Assembly (NCBI RefSeq): GCF_002266855.1
Contig: NZ_NGJN01000006.1
Span: 202,451 to 266,450, forward strand
Length of the DNA stretch: 64,000 nt
Direction: 5' to 3'
Source: Winogradskyella aurantia
GTDB taxonomy: Bacteria > Bacteroidota > Bacteroidia > Flavobacteriales > Flavobacteriaceae
The position numbers were made by a program, and so were the translations under genes. The notes under the pieces are model-generated. The model was not told the origin of the DNA, did no database searches, and saw only the letters and a program-made list of their open reading frames with translations. This document shows positions 9,731-18,900 of the stretch, piece by piece (position 1 is the stretch's first letter; the number at the start of each line of letters is the position of its first letter).

Positions 9731-12700
9731 ATGAATTTAGCAGAGTTTTCAATAAATAGAAATCGTATTACATTTACTGTACTTGCCACTATAATCTTAA
9801 TGGGCTTAGTGATGTATCAGTCTCTTTCAAGGGATAGTATGCCACCATATACGGTAAGGGTAGCCACTATTGTATCTTCATTTCCAGGGTCGAGCCCCGA
9901 GCGGGTTGAACAACTGGTAACGGACAAAGTAGAAAAGGTTACTCAAGAATTACCAGAGCTAAAGGAAGTAACAAGTACCTCTCGGTCAGGTTTGTCAGTA
10001 GTTACGGTTGAGCTAAAAGACGAAGTTAAGCCTGAAGATTTACAGGCGGTTTGGGACCGTTTAAGGCGAAAGCTAGAAAAAATACAAGGACTTCCGGAAG
10101 GTGTAAAACCCGATTTAGATGACGATGGTATTGGAGAGGTTTTTGGCATTGCAGTGGGCTTAATAACAGATGGGTTTTCATATGCTGAAGCTAAAGATTA
10201 TGTCGATGATATTAAAGATGACCTTATAAAACTTGATTTAGCTGCTAAGGTTGAACTGGGAGGTGTTCAAGATGAACGTGTTTTTGTAGAGTTCGATAAT
10301 TCTAGATTAAAGGAATATGGTCTATCCTCTTCAAAGCTTCAAAGCATTATTGGATCTACGAATATTCTGAGTTCTGGAGGTCAAGTAAATCTTGGGAACG
10401 AACGCATTATATTAGAACCTACAGGAAACTTCAATTCAGTAAAAGAAATTGAGCGTATGCTCGTACCTGTTGGCGATGGCAGCCAATTGGTTTATCTAGG
10501 AGATATAACCACCGTGGTTAAAGGCTATATAGACCCGCCTAGCCAGGTAGTGACAGTAAATGGACAAAAAGCGATTTCACTTCATATTAGCCTAAAAACG
10601 GGCGCAAATATTATTCAATTGGGAGAGGATATAGATTCCGTACTAAATGAATGGAGAGAGCGCTTACCCGTAGGATTGGAGTTAAAACGCCTATCCTCTT
10701 TAGATTCCTATATTGATAATAAGATTAGTGACTTTATTGTCAATCTTATTCAATCTATAGTTATAGTATTAGTGGTGATGCTTATTTTTCTTGGTATAAG
10801 AACAGGAGGTATTATTGCAAGCCTCATTCCTATGGTAACGATTATGACACTAATGCTCATGGGTGTTCTAGATATGGGATTAAATCAGGTTACGCTTGCT
10901 GCTTTAATTATGGCTCTTGGTATGATGGTAGATAATGCTATCGTTGTGGCTGAAACCATTATGGTAAAAATGGAAAATGGCATTGAAGCAAAAAAAGCTG
11001 CAGTAGATGCCTGTGGCGAATTGTTTACGCCATTATTAATATCAACATTAACCACGTCTGCTGCATTTTTGGCATTTTATTTAGCAGAATCTACAATGGG
11101 AGATATTGTAGGGCCAATTTTTGTGGTAATCTCCTTGGCACTCTTGTCTTCCTGGATTTTAGCCCTAACGGTTATAACCTTACTTTGTTTTCTTTTCCTT
11201 AAGATTACACCCAAAGGGGATAAAAAACCAAGTTTTATAGACAGGATAATTGAAAAGTTAAAAGGCTATTACAAAGATCTCATTTTACTGGCATTATCAT
11301 ATAAGCGTCTTGTATTGATAGGAATATTGGCTTGTTTTATACTTTCCTTATACGGTTTTGGTTTTATTCCTTTTATTTTTTTTCCGGACAGTGATAGAAA
11401 TATGGTAACTGTAGATATTAATTTACCGCAAGGGACGCGGATTGAGGCTACCCAAAGGTTGATTGCGGATATGGAAGATTATATCGTTAGTGATCTTTTG
11501 GTTAATGAAAATAGACCTAATGGAATAAAAGACTGGTCCTCTTACATTGGAGCAGGTCCTGAATCTTATGACCTCGGATATACACCAGATGAACCTGATG
11601 CCAGTTATGCACATATGCTGATAAATACATCCGACTTTGTTTACAATAATGATATTGTGGAGAGGCTAGATGAATTTAGTTTTAATAGTTTTCCTAATGC
11701 AGATATTAAGGTTGGACTCCTAGGTTCAGGTGGTGGTGGAACGCCTATTGAAATTAAAGTTTCTGGTAAAAATCCAGACCAGTTAGCAATTTTATCAGAA
11801 TCAGTTAAGCAGAAGTTAACATCAATTTCTGGGACTAAAAATGTTAAGGATGATTGGGGTCCAAAAACTAAGAAGTTTGTAGTTAGGATAGATCAAAATA
11901 AAGCGCAATTAGCTGGGATTTCGAGTGCCGATATAGCAACATCCTTGCAAACAGTTCTCGATGGTTTTAAAACTGGTGAATATAGGGAAGATGATAAGTC
12001 AATTCCTATTATGATGCGAGGAAATGAAAGCCAGCAACAAACTTTGGCGTCCATAGAAACGTTGAATATCTATGCGCAAAATTCTGGTAAAAGTGTGCCC
12101 TTGCTGCAAGTTGCTAGCATAGAACCGCAATGGCAGTATGCTAAAATCAAACGATTAGATATTGATCGCACTATTGTAATTAGTAGTGAGTTAAATACAG
12201 ACGGAAACGCCTCTGCTATTATGAAAGAAGTTACTCCTTGGATTGAAGAGGTTTCAAAAACATGGCCAGAAGGGTATACCTATAAATTTGGTGGTGACGC
12301 CGAAAATACCGCAGAGAATATGGGAGCCGTTTTGGGCTATTTGCCTTTGTCTGGCTTTATAATCATATTGTTATTGATTATTCAGTTTAATTCGGTCAGA
12401 AAAACAATTATGGTTGCCTCAACCATTCCATTGGGAATTATAGGCGTAGTTATTGGTTTATTGATTTTTCAACAACCCTTCGGATTTATGCCGTTTTTAG
12501 GTGTGATTTCATTGGCAGGTATAGTAATTAATAATGCCATTGTTTTAATCGACAGAATTCAAATTGAAGAAACTGAAATTAACAGACCTATACAAGATGC
12601 TATTATTGCTGCCTGTCTTCAGCGATTCAGACCTATTTTGTTAGCCACATTTACAACGGTTCTCGGTCTTATCCCATTATATTTAAGCGGTGGTGATATG

Positions 12701-12847
12701 TGGGAAGGTATGGCCGTAAGTATTATGATTGGATTATTGTTTGGTACTGTAATCACGCTACTTTTCATTCCTTCATTTTATAGTGTACTGTTTAAGGTCT
12801 CTTATAAGGATTACACATTTAACGAGTCAATTTTAAAGGAAACCTAA
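9731..12847 (+). CDS. RND efflux permease (AcrB/MMPL superfamily)
   Basis: A 1038-residue inner-membrane proton-driven pump. It shows the RND layout: TM1 near residue 12, a large periplasmic loop (about 35-330), TM2-6 (about 335-490), TM7 (about 530), a second loop (about 550-850) and TM8-12. The proton-relay region in TM4 reads ALGMMVDNAIVV with a single acidic residue, and the second half has the matching GIVINNAIVLID. The equivalent of the second AcrB TM4 aspartate is Asn, as in many non-AcrB RND pumps. It is the third gene of the efflux operon; the potassium-channel gene starts 3 bases after its stop. Confidence 0.94.
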   Translation: MNLAEFSINRNRITFTVLATIILMGLVMYQSLSRDSMPPYTVRVATIVSSFPGSSPERVEQLVTDKVEKVTQELPELKEVTSTSRSGLSVVTVELKDEVKPEDLQAVWDRLRRKLEKIQGLPEGVKPDLDDDGIGEVFGIAVGLITDGFSYAEAKDYVDDIKDDLIKLDLAAKVELGGVQDERVFVEFDNSRLKEYGLSSSKLQSIIGSTNILSSGGQVNLGNERIILEPTGNFNSVKEIERMLVPVGDGSQLVYLGDITTVVKGYIDPPSQVVTVNGQKAISLHISLKTGANIIQLGEDIDSVLNEWRERLPVGLELKRLSSLDSYIDNKISDFIVNLIQSIVIVLVVMLIFLGIRTGGIIASLIPMVTIMTLMLMGVLDMGLNQVTLAALIMALGMMVDNAIVVAETIMVKMENGIEAKKAAVDACGELFTPLLISTLTTSAAFLAFYLAESTMGDIVGPIFVVISLALLSSWILALTVITLLCFLFLKITPKGDKKPSFIDRIIEKLKGYYKDLILLALSYKRLVLIGILACFILSLYGFGFIPFIFFPDSDRNMVTVDINLPQGTRIEATQRLIADMEDYIVSDLLVNENRPNGIKDWSSYIGAGPESYDLGYTPDEPDASYAHMLINTSDFVYNNDIVERLDEFSFNSFPNADIKVGLLGSGGGGTPIEIKVSGKNPDQLAILSESVKQKLTSISGTKNVKDDWGPKTKKFVVRIDQNKAQLAGISSADIATSLQTVLDGFKTGEYREDDKSIPIMMRGNESQQQTLASIETLNIYAQNSGKSVPLLQVASIEPQWQYAKIKRLDIDRTIVISSELNTDGNASAIMKEVTPWIEEVSKTWPEGYTYKFGGDAENTAENMGAVLGYLPLSGFIIILLLIIQFNSVRKTIMVASTIPLGIIGVVIGLLIFQQPFGFMPFLGVISLAGIVINNAIVLIDRIQIEETEINRPIQDAIIAACLQRFRPILLATFTTVLGLIPLYLSGGDMWEGMAVSIMIGLLFGTVITLLFIPSFYSVLFKVSYKDYTFNESILKET

Positions 12848-12850
12848 TTC

Positions 12851-13516
12851 TTGATTACCAAGCTCTATCCATATCGATTCGAGATGTTTCTTATAACACT
12901 ATTCGCTATTTTATTTGGCTCATTATTTGTGCCAAATATCTGGTTTGAGAATTGGGTTTCTCCAATTTTGCTAATTTCTAACTTAGCAATAGGAGTTGTT
13001 TTAGTATCCAAGAAGAGATTTTTGTACATAGTTTTGTTAGTGTTATTAATTCTAACTTTTTTAATACAAGTTAGGGATGCTTTTACAGAAACCCTTAACA
13101 CATCCTTAAGCCTCCTTAAATTAGCGTGTTACTTTTTGTTTTATGCTATAGTCTCGCTTGAAATCATCAAACAGGTAGCTAAAGCAAAGAGTATAAAGAG
13201 CAATGTAATCTTGGGTTTGATTAGTGGTTACATTTCCCTAGGGTTACTGGCTTTTTTCATGTTTCTCACCATTGAAATAATTGAGCCAAATTCGTTTTCT
13301 GGATTAGTGTTGGAGGTAGATGCAAATTTGAATCTTAAAGAACAGCTACTTTATTTTAGCTACGTAACTTTATTAACTATTGGTTACGGTGAAATTGTAC
13401 CAGTTTCAGAATTGGCTCAGAAAGGAGCTATATTAGTGGCATTAATTGGGCAATTTTATTTAGTCATCCTTACTGCTATCGTGGTAGGAAAATATATTAA
13501 TCAACAATCAGAATAA
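12851..13516 (+). CDS. Two-TM-type potassium channel family protein
   Basis: A 221-residue integral membrane protein. Several hydrophobic helices precede a pore loop with the selectivity filter TIGYG (in TLLTIGYGEIVPVS, about residues 175-188) and a last helix (about 192-215). This is the Ion_trans_2 (PF07885) pattern. No RCK/TrkA-N domain follows, so no cytosolic gating domain is encoded. The start chosen is TTG at 12851, 3 bases after the permease stop; an ATG 33 bases further in is possible. Its position in the efflux operon suggests co-expression with the pump, perhaps to balance charge during proton-coupled efflux (inference). Confidence 0.82.
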   Translation: MITKLYPYRFEMFLITLFAILFGSLFVPNIWFENWVSPILLISNLAIGVVLVSKKRFLYIVLLVLLILTFLIQVRDAFTETLNTSLSLLKLACYFLFYAIVSLEIIKQVAKAKSIKSNVILGLISGYISLGLLAFFMFLTIEIIEPNSFSGLVLEVDANLNLKEQLLYFSYVTLLTIGYGEIVPVSELAQKGAILVALIGQFYLVILTAIVVGKYINQQSE

Positions 13517-13537
13517 TTTAATTTTAAAACTCTTGAT

Positions 13538-13966
13538 ATGAGAACTTCACAACTAGTATTAACGATTATTTGTTTTTGTATAACCGCATTGAGTTTAGCT
13601 CAAAAATCTCAGAAACAAATTAATTTAGAAAAGAATCGGGTTCAAATTTTTAATGATGAAGAGCGCGCTAATGTTCAATATCATTTTTATGAGAAAACCC
13701 AAGATTTAAAATTGAGTGATAAGGTTGAAGCAGAATATTATAGGATTATTGTTTATTATGTTTATGATATGGCTCGATTAGATGACAAAGATCAAGATAA
13801 TACCGATGGGGAGATTAGAACCAAAATGAAAGCTCTTGTCAAGAAAATGGATAAGGAGGTAAAACCGATTTTAAGCCCTGAGCAGTATAAAATGCACCAA
13901 CAAAACTTTAGGGATGTACTTCAAAGTGCATACAGAGCCCGTAATTGGGAGTGGGATATGGATTAA
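13538..13966 (+). CDS. Small secreted protein of unknown function
   Basis: I do not recognise a family. The 142-residue product has an N-terminal signal peptide (about 1-21, ending SLAQK) and then a charged, mostly helical mature part rich in Lys, Asp, Glu and Gln. It contains one hydrophobic-aromatic segment near residue 70 (EYYRIIVYYVYDMARLDD). The gene begins 21 bases after the potassium-channel gene in the same direction and may be the last gene of the efflux operon. It is predicted periplasmic. Confidence 0.7.
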   Translation: MRTSQLVLTIICFCITALSLAQKSQKQINLEKNRVQIFNDEERANVQYHFYEKTQDLKLSDKVEAEYYRIIVYYVYDMARLDDKDQDNTDGEIRTKMKALVKKMDKEVKPILSPEQYKMHQQNFRDVLQSAYRARNWEWDMD

Positions 13967-13975
13967 ACCATATTA

Positions 13976-15001
13976 TTACTCTTTAAACTGTAGCGTTTTT
14001 ACTTTTCCCGCCCGCATAACAGTTATTTCAAACTTAGGATTATCTGTTAAGTTTTTCGCAAATTCACTCAGTTCAACTAGGGTGGAATCATCTAGATGAA
14101 ACTTGATATCATTAAAACTTAAGATAATATCTCCACCTAGAATTAATTTTTTTCCGTTGATAAGAGCTTCCGTATTTCCTCCTTTTACGCCCATTCTACC
14201 GAAGATGGAAGAAGAGGATACGCGTTGAACAAGAAGGCCATGTTTTTGAGGGAGATTAAAAATTTTTGCTTCATTTTCTGACAAGGAATGCATGTCTGCA
14301 CCAAACCATGGCATATTGTTGTTTATAAGTAGTTTTAAGGCAAGATTTGAACTGCTTGCGTAACCAATTCCATCAAATCCGCCAAACTGAGTGGTTATAT
14401 AACTTACAATACCAACAACTTCACCTTTTAAATTAAACATTGGACCACCAGAGTTCCCTTGATTGATAGCCGCATCTGTTTGAATAAATTCGGTTGTTGT
14501 AAAGGGGTTTTTACCTAGATTAGTCCTTCTAAAACTGCTCACGTATCCAGAAGATAGGGATGATGTTAATCCGTACGGCGAACCAACAATGAAAATTTGT
14601 TCTCCTATTTTGAGTTCATCAGAATTTCCTAATTCAACAGTAACCGGGTTAAACCTTGGTCTAAATAGCTCAAGTAATGCGATATCTGCAGATTTATATG
14701 AGGAGACTACTTTAGCTGGGATAACTTCGCCATCTTCAAACTGGACCTGTAATCTTTCGGGCACCTTGACTACATGTGCTGCAGTTATAATGTGTTTATC
14801 GGAAATCATAAAACCAGACCCAAGACCATTCTGGTCAACTTGCTTACTTTGGTTGTTTGCTGTAGTTAGAATGTCTTTTTCTGTTGTAAAAATAACTACA
14901 ACAGCAGGACTCACTTTTTCATATAATCCCGAAAGGTCTTGAGCGGAAAGTCCGTTTAAGAAATAGGCTAAGGTTAGAATTACGACAAATGATTTTCTCA
15001 T
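13976..15001 (-). CDS. HtrA/DegP-like S1C trypsin-family serine protease
   Basis: A periplasmic serine protease of 341 residues with a signal peptide (about 1-20). The catalytic triad is visible: H76 in TAAHVV, D106 in SADIALLE and S184 in GNSGGP. A single C-terminal PDZ-like region (about 235-335) contains HGLLVQRV, GGDIILSFNDI and the closing TVMRAGK. Canonical DegP has about 450 residues with two PDZ domains, so this is the short one-PDZ DegS-like type, but without an N-terminal anchor. It probably handles envelope protein quality control. It is convergent with the small secreted protein and lies downstream of the usp terminator. Confidence 0.9.
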   Translation of the reverse strand: MRKSFVVILTLAYFLNGLSAQDLSGLYEKVSPAVVVIFTTEKDILTTANNQSKQVDQNGLGSGFMISDKHIITAAHVVKVPERLQVQFEDGEVIPAKVVSSYKSADIALLELFRPRFNPVTVELGNSDELKIGEQIFIVGSPYGLTSSLSSGYVSSFRRTNLGKNPFTTTEFIQTDAAINQGNSGGPMFNLKGEVVGIVSYITTQFGGFDGIGYASSSNLALKLLINNNMPWFGADMHSLSENEAKIFNLPQKHGLLVQRVSSSSIFGRMGVKGGNTEALINGKKLILGGDIILSFNDIKFHLDDSTLVELSEFAKNLTDNPKFEITVMRAGKVKTLQFKE

Positions 15002-15040
15002 TTCGAAAAAAAATTAAATTTTAATTAAGATTTATAATTA

Positions 15041-15073
15041 CAAAAAGCCTTAAACAACGTTTAAGGCTTTTTG
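15041..15073 (-). terminator. Strong hairpin terminator of the universal stress gene
   Basis: A perfect 15-bp stem (arms 15041-15055 and 15059-15073) with a 3-base AAC loop, ending in T-rich sequence when read on the minus strand. It separates usp from the downstream protease gene. Confidence 0.85.
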
Positions 15074-15088
15074 TAATTTTCAAAGGTA

Positions 15089-15919
15089 TTATTTTTTAAA
15101 TGTTATCACGGGTAATTTAGAATGATTTACCAAATCTTCAGATATGCTGCCACCAAAGAAATGACTTAATCCCGTTCTTCCGTGGGTAATCATAGCCAAA
15201 GCATCAGCATTAACACGTTTGGCATAATTCATTACGCCATCTTCCACATTATGGTCTGATGTAAGTGCAATATTATCTCTTATATGCTCTAGTTTGCCAA
15301 GCTTAATAAATTCTTCAACTTGCTCATTAATTTCATCGGTACTCATAAAACTTAAGTTAGGTAAGTTAATATGGAGTAGAGTCACTTTTGAACCGAGTTC
15401 TTTTAGTGCGCCTAATGCCACCTTAACAGCGGGAATGCTATCCTCTTCAAAATCGGTAGCTAAAACAATATTTTCAAAATTTACTGAAGATGGTTTAGAT
15501 TTCACAACTAAAACAGGTGTATTGCTATAACGCACCACTTTTTCAGTATTGGAGCCTGTAAAAATTCCATCATAATCGCTATGTCCTCTAGAACCAATAA
15601 CCACCAAATCGGCGTCTACATCCTTGGCCACTTCAGATACTTCCTTTAGAACTTTATGGTGTTTAATCATTGGAGTAACAGTTAGGTCCTCCAAATAGGG
15701 TTTATCTAAAAAATCTTCGAAATTCTTATTGGCTACCATCAACATAAATGCCATTTCCTCACTTTTTTCTGAGCTCGATGATGTAAAAATAGATTCAGAT
15801 AGTTCAAGCATGTGCATCACAATTAATTCTGAATTATGTTCTTTGGCTAGGGCAGCTGCAGTTTCTAGGGCGTATTCTGAATGTAATGAGAAATCTACAG
15901 GAATTATAATTTTTTTCAT
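15089..15919 (-). CDS. Universal stress protein, tandem UspA domains
   Basis: A 276-residue cytoplasmic protein with two UspA folds in tandem. The first (about 1-145) starts MKKIIIPVDFS and has the nucleotide-binding-type end VIGSRGHSDYDG..TGSNTEKV. The second (about 150-276) ends ITHGRTGLSHFFGGSISEDL. The ATG at 15919 is chosen because the Usp fold begins exactly there; the frame is open further upstream to 16075, but those residues are unrelated to the family and would overlap the pyrD start. It is transcribed divergently from pyrD. Its stress role is known for the family but the signal is unknown. Confidence 0.92.
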   Translation of the reverse strand: MKKIIIPVDFSLHSEYALETAAALAKEHNSELIVMHMLELSESIFTSSSSEKSEEMAFMLMVANKNFEDFLDKPYLEDLTVTPMIKHHKVLKEVSEVAKDVDADLVVIGSRGHSDYDGIFTGSNTEKVVRYSNTPVLVVKSKPSSVNFENIVLATDFEEDSIPAVKVALGALKELGSKVTLLHINLPNLSFMSTDEINEQVEEFIKLGKLEHIRDNIALTSDHNVEDGVMNYAKRVNADALAMITHGRTGLSHFFGGSISEDLVNHSKLPVITFKK

Positions 15920-16041
15920 AATGTCTTTTGATTTAATTATTGGCTTAAAGGTAAACAATTGACAATAATTAAATAATGACAAATGACAGTTAATGTTAAA
16001 ATTATACTGCCGTTTGAATCCTAAAATCCATACGGGATGCT

Positions 16042-16049
16042 TATTTTTG
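16042..16049 (+). promoter_or_regulatory. Candidate -7 element for pyrD
   Basis: TATTTTTG matches the Bacteroidota -7 consensus 19 bases before the pyrD ATG. The nearest TTTG upstream (16013-16016) is 25 bases away, longer than usual. Confidence 0.35.
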
Positions 16050-16067
16050 CATAGCAAATAAGAGCTC

Positions 16068-17090
16068 ATGTACAAAGCACTAATCCGCCCAATTTTATTT
16101 CAATTCGACCCTGAAAACGTCCATCATTTTACCTTTAGTTTAATTAGGATTTTGTTTAAGCTCCCTGGTGTTAAAAGCTTATTTAAAAAACTCTATGTTG
16201 TTGATGATAAATCGTTAGAGCGCCAAGTATTTGGATTGACTTTCAAGAATCCTGTTGGTCTCGCAGCGGGTTTTGACAAAGATGCTAAGCTTTACAATGA
16301 GCTATCAAATTTTGGATTTGGGTTTATAGAAATTGGAACATTAACTCCAAAACCACAGGAGGGCAATCCCAAAAAACGATTATTTAGACTTAAGGAAGAC
16401 GCTGCGATTATTAACAGAATGGGTTTTAATAATGGTGGCGTTTTGGAAGCTGTAGCACGTCTTAAAAAAAATAAAGGGGTATTAATAGGGGGTAACATAG
16501 GAAAGAACAAGGTGACCCCTAACGAAACTGCTGTAGAAGACTATGAAATCTGTTTTAAGGCCTTGTTTGACTATGTGGACTATTTTGTGGTAAATGTGAG
16601 TTCCCCGAATACGCCTAACCTAAGGGAATTACAGGATAAGGAGCCATTAACTAAATTATTGAAGCAGTTACAAGTCTTAAATTTTCAAAAAGAAAAAAGC
16701 AAACCTATTCTACTAAAAATCGCACCAGATTTAACGGATGAACAACTTTTAGATATTATTGATATTGTCTCTGAAACAAAAATAGATGGTGTTATAGCCA
16801 CCAATACCACCATTTCTAGGGAAGGTCTTCGAAGTGAAAATAAAGAGGAAATAGGTGGATTAAGCGGGAAACCATTAAAACAGCGTTCTACAGAGGTAAT
16901 AAGATTTTTAAGTGAAAAGAGCAATAAAGCATTTCCAATAATCGGAGTAGGCGGTATAAATTCTTCTGAAGATGCTATGGAAAAGATTGAAGCTGGAGCC
17001 GACCTTGTCCAGGTCTACACAGGGTTTGTTTATGAAGGTCCCGCTTTGATAAAACAAATAAACAAAGCTTTACTTAATTATAGAAAGTGA
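16068..17090 (+). CDS. pyrD: Dihydroorotate dehydrogenase (quinone), class 2
   Basis: Fourth step of de novo pyrimidine synthesis: FMN-dependent oxidation of dihydroorotate to orotate with quinone as acceptor, at the inner membrane. At 340 residues it has the class 2 N-terminal membrane-associated helices ([13 protein letters not shown]). FMN/substrate motifs include [44 protein letters not shown] (with the class 2 catalytic Ser) and [24 protein letters not shown]. Its stop codon overlaps the GTG start of the next gene (GTGA), which suggests translational coupling. Confidence 0.97.
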   Translation: MYKALIRPILFQFDPENVHHFTFSLIRILFKLPGVKSLFKKLYVVDDKSLERQVFGLTFKNPVGLAAGFDKDAKLYNELSNFGFGFIEIGTLTPKPQEGNPKKRLFRLKEDAAIINRMGFNNGGVLEAVARLKKNKGVLIGGNIGKNKVTPNETAVEDYEICFKALFDYVDYFVVNVSSPNTPNLRELQDKEPLTKLLKQLQVLNFQKEKSKPILLKIAPDLTDEQLLDIIDIVSETKIDGVIATNTTISREGLRSENKEEIGGLSGKPLKQRSTEVIRFLSEKSNKAFPIIGVGGINSSEDAMEKIEAGADLVQVYTGFVYEGPALIKQINKALLNYRK

Positions 17091-17704
17091 GCGTTGAAAC
17101 ACTTATAGCATTCGTTGGAGCTACAACCCTACTTGCAATTTCTCCTGGGCCTGATAATATTTATGTTTTAATTCAGAGTTTGACCAATGGAAAAGCATCC
17201 GGATTGGCAACCGTCTCGGGTTTAATAACGGGCTGTATAATACATACAACGTTGTTGGCATTTGGTGTGTCTGCCATTATTAAGGAAAACGACACTATTT
17301 TTTTTGGTATTAAGGTGTTTGGTGCTATATACTTACTATTTCTTGCTTACAAGGTCTACAGGTCTGATTCCAATATTGATTTTGATTCTGGCCAAGCCCC
17401 TAGAAAAAGTTATAAGGGATTATTTATTCAAGGGTTTTTTATGAATGTCTTAAACCCAAAGGTCACCATTTTCTTTTTGGCGTTTTTCCCTGGGTTTTTA
17501 TTCAGTGAAGAGTTAAGTACGATTTGGCAATTCTATATCCTTGGTGGTATTTTTATGGTGGTGTCTTTTGTTATTTTTTCAGCGATTGCACTTTTGGCGG
17601 GTCAAATTAAAACCTATACCATGAGTCATAAAAATTCTAGCCTTGTATTTAAATGGCTTCAAATAGTGGTATTTATTGGTATTGCTATTTTTATCTTGTT
17701 GTAG
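17087..17704 (+). CDS. LysE family amino-acid exporter
   Basis: A 205-residue membrane protein with about six TM segments of the LysE/RhtB type. The family signature [17 protein letters not shown] is near the N-terminus, and [21 protein letters not shown] lies mid-protein. It exports amino acids or related small molecules; the substrate cannot be assigned. It starts at GTG 17087, overlapping the pyrD stop by 4 bases, so it is probably translated from the pyrD message. Confidence 0.92.
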   Translation: MSVETLIAFVGATTLLAISPGPDNIYVLIQSLTNGKASGLATVSGLITGCIIHTTLLAFGVSAIIKENDTIFFGIKVFGAIYLLFLAYKVYRSDSNIDFDSGQAPRKSYKGLFIQGFFMNVLNPKVTIFFLAFFPGFLFSEELSTIWQFYILGGIFMVVSFVIFSAIALLAGQIKTYTMSHKNSSLVFKWLQIVVFIGIAIFILL

Positions 17705-17757
17705 TAACTCAATCTAAAAATCAAATACTAAAATCAATAAATAATTCTTGTATATAG

Positions 17758-17765
17758 TATCTTTG
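17758..17765 (+). promoter_or_regulatory. Candidate -7 element for the HMG-CoA lyase-like gene
   Basis: TATCTTTG matches the -7 consensus and ends 5 bases before the ATG, implying a very short leader. No clear -33 element at the normal distance was seen. Confidence 0.35.
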
Positions 17766-17770
17766 AGGCA

Positions 17771-18634
17771 ATGAATAGTACGGTAAAACTTATAGAGTGC
17801 CCACGCGATGCCATGCAAGGCATAAAGGACTTTATTCCTACAGATAAAAAAGTACAATACATCCAATCATTATTGCGTGTGGGTTTTGATACTATAGATT
17901 TTGGAAGTTTTGTTTCGCCTAAGGCTATACCGCAAATGGTAGATACCGCTGAGGTACTCTCTAAGTTAGATTTAAGTAAAACCGAAAGCAAACTTCTGGC
18001 AATTATTGCCAACACTAGGGGAGCTAAAGATGCCGCTCAACATAATGAAATCAATTACTTAGGATTTCCATTTTCAATTTCAGAGAATTTTCAAATGCGT
18101 AATACGCATAAAACCATAGCCCAATCTGTAGATACCCTAAAAGAGATATTGGAGATTGCGCACAAATCAAATAAGGAAGTGGTAGTCTATATCTCTATGG
18201 GATTTGGAAACCCTTATGGTGATCCTTGGAACGTGGAAATAGTAGGTGATTGGACGGAACGGCTTGCAAAAATGGGTGTAAAGATTTTATCACTGAGTGA
18301 TACTATTGGAAGTTCTGATCCTGAAAATATAGATTACTTATTCTCAAACCTCATCCCTCAATATCGGGAAATTGAGTTTGGTGCACATTTACATACCACA
18401 CCTTCCACTTGGTTTGAAAAGATAGATTCAGCCTACAGAGCTGGTTGCCGCAGATTTGATGGGGCTATACAAGGATTTGGTGGCTGCCCGATGGCAAAGG
18501 ATGAACTCACAGGCAATATGCCAACAGAGAAAATGCTCTCGTACTTTACCCAAAAAAAAGCCCATAGCCTTAATGCCATGAGCTTTGAAAGTGCTTATAA
18601 CGAAGCTACAAAAATATTCACCGTATATCATTAA
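17771..18634 (+). CDS. Hydroxymethylglutaryl-CoA lyase-like enzyme
   Basis: HMG-CoA lyase cleaves HMG-CoA to acetyl-CoA and acetoacetate at the end of leucine breakdown. The 287-residue TIM-barrel protein has the opening IECPRDAMQG (usual E-PRDG-Q pattern with Ala for Gly), the metal-site region GAHLHTTP and the active-site loop GFGGCPMAKDELTGNMPTE with the catalytic-type Cys. These fit the HMGL branch of the DRE-TIM family rather than isopropylmalate synthase. No other leucine-degradation gene is adjacent, although a leucine dehydrogenase-type gene lies at 1.6 kb. Confidence 0.9.
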   Translation: MNSTVKLIECPRDAMQGIKDFIPTDKKVQYIQSLLRVGFDTIDFGSFVSPKAIPQMVDTAEVLSKLDLSKTESKLLAIIANTRGAKDAAQHNEINYLGFPFSISENFQMRNTHKTIAQSVDTLKEILEIAHKSNKEVVVYISMGFGNPYGDPWNVEIVGDWTERLAKMGVKILSLSDTIGSSDPENIDYLFSNLIPQYREIEFGAHLHTTPSTWFEKIDSAYRAGCRRFDGAIQGFGGCPMAKDELTGNMPTEKMLSYFTQKKAHSLNAMSFESAYNEATKIFTVYH

Positions 18635-18810
18635 TTTTTTCTAATTAACCTTTAGATTTATTGTCTAAATTTCACCACTAATTCATTGGGAATTATTGGT
18701 TTACTTTAGCTCCTTGTCATCCTTGAGATTGCTCTTTTAAAATCTAAAAGGAGTTTAAAATACTTATAATCAATATATTAAAACCATATTTAAATTTAAT
18801 CTAAATAAAC

Positions 18811-18841
18811 TTTGTAGGTTTCGTTCTGGTTATTATTTTTG
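18811..18841 (+). promoter_or_regulatory. Promoter of the DUF4856-imelysin-VKGC-TonB operon
   Basis: TTTG (18811-18814), 19 bases, then TATTTTTG (18834-18841): a full match to the Bacteroidota promoter consensus, 59 bases before the first ATG. No recognisable Fur palindrome was identified nearby. Confidence 0.65.
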
Positions 18842-18900
18842 CACAAATTATTTATAACAAGTCTTAATAAGAATAATAAATATCAAAAATTGATTCAGAA

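Noticed and set aside
15920..16075. Longer N-terminus for the universal stress protein
   Set aside because: The Usp fold begins at MKKIIIPVDFS; the extra 52 residues are Cys/Tyr/Phe-rich, unlike the family, and overlap the pyrD start.
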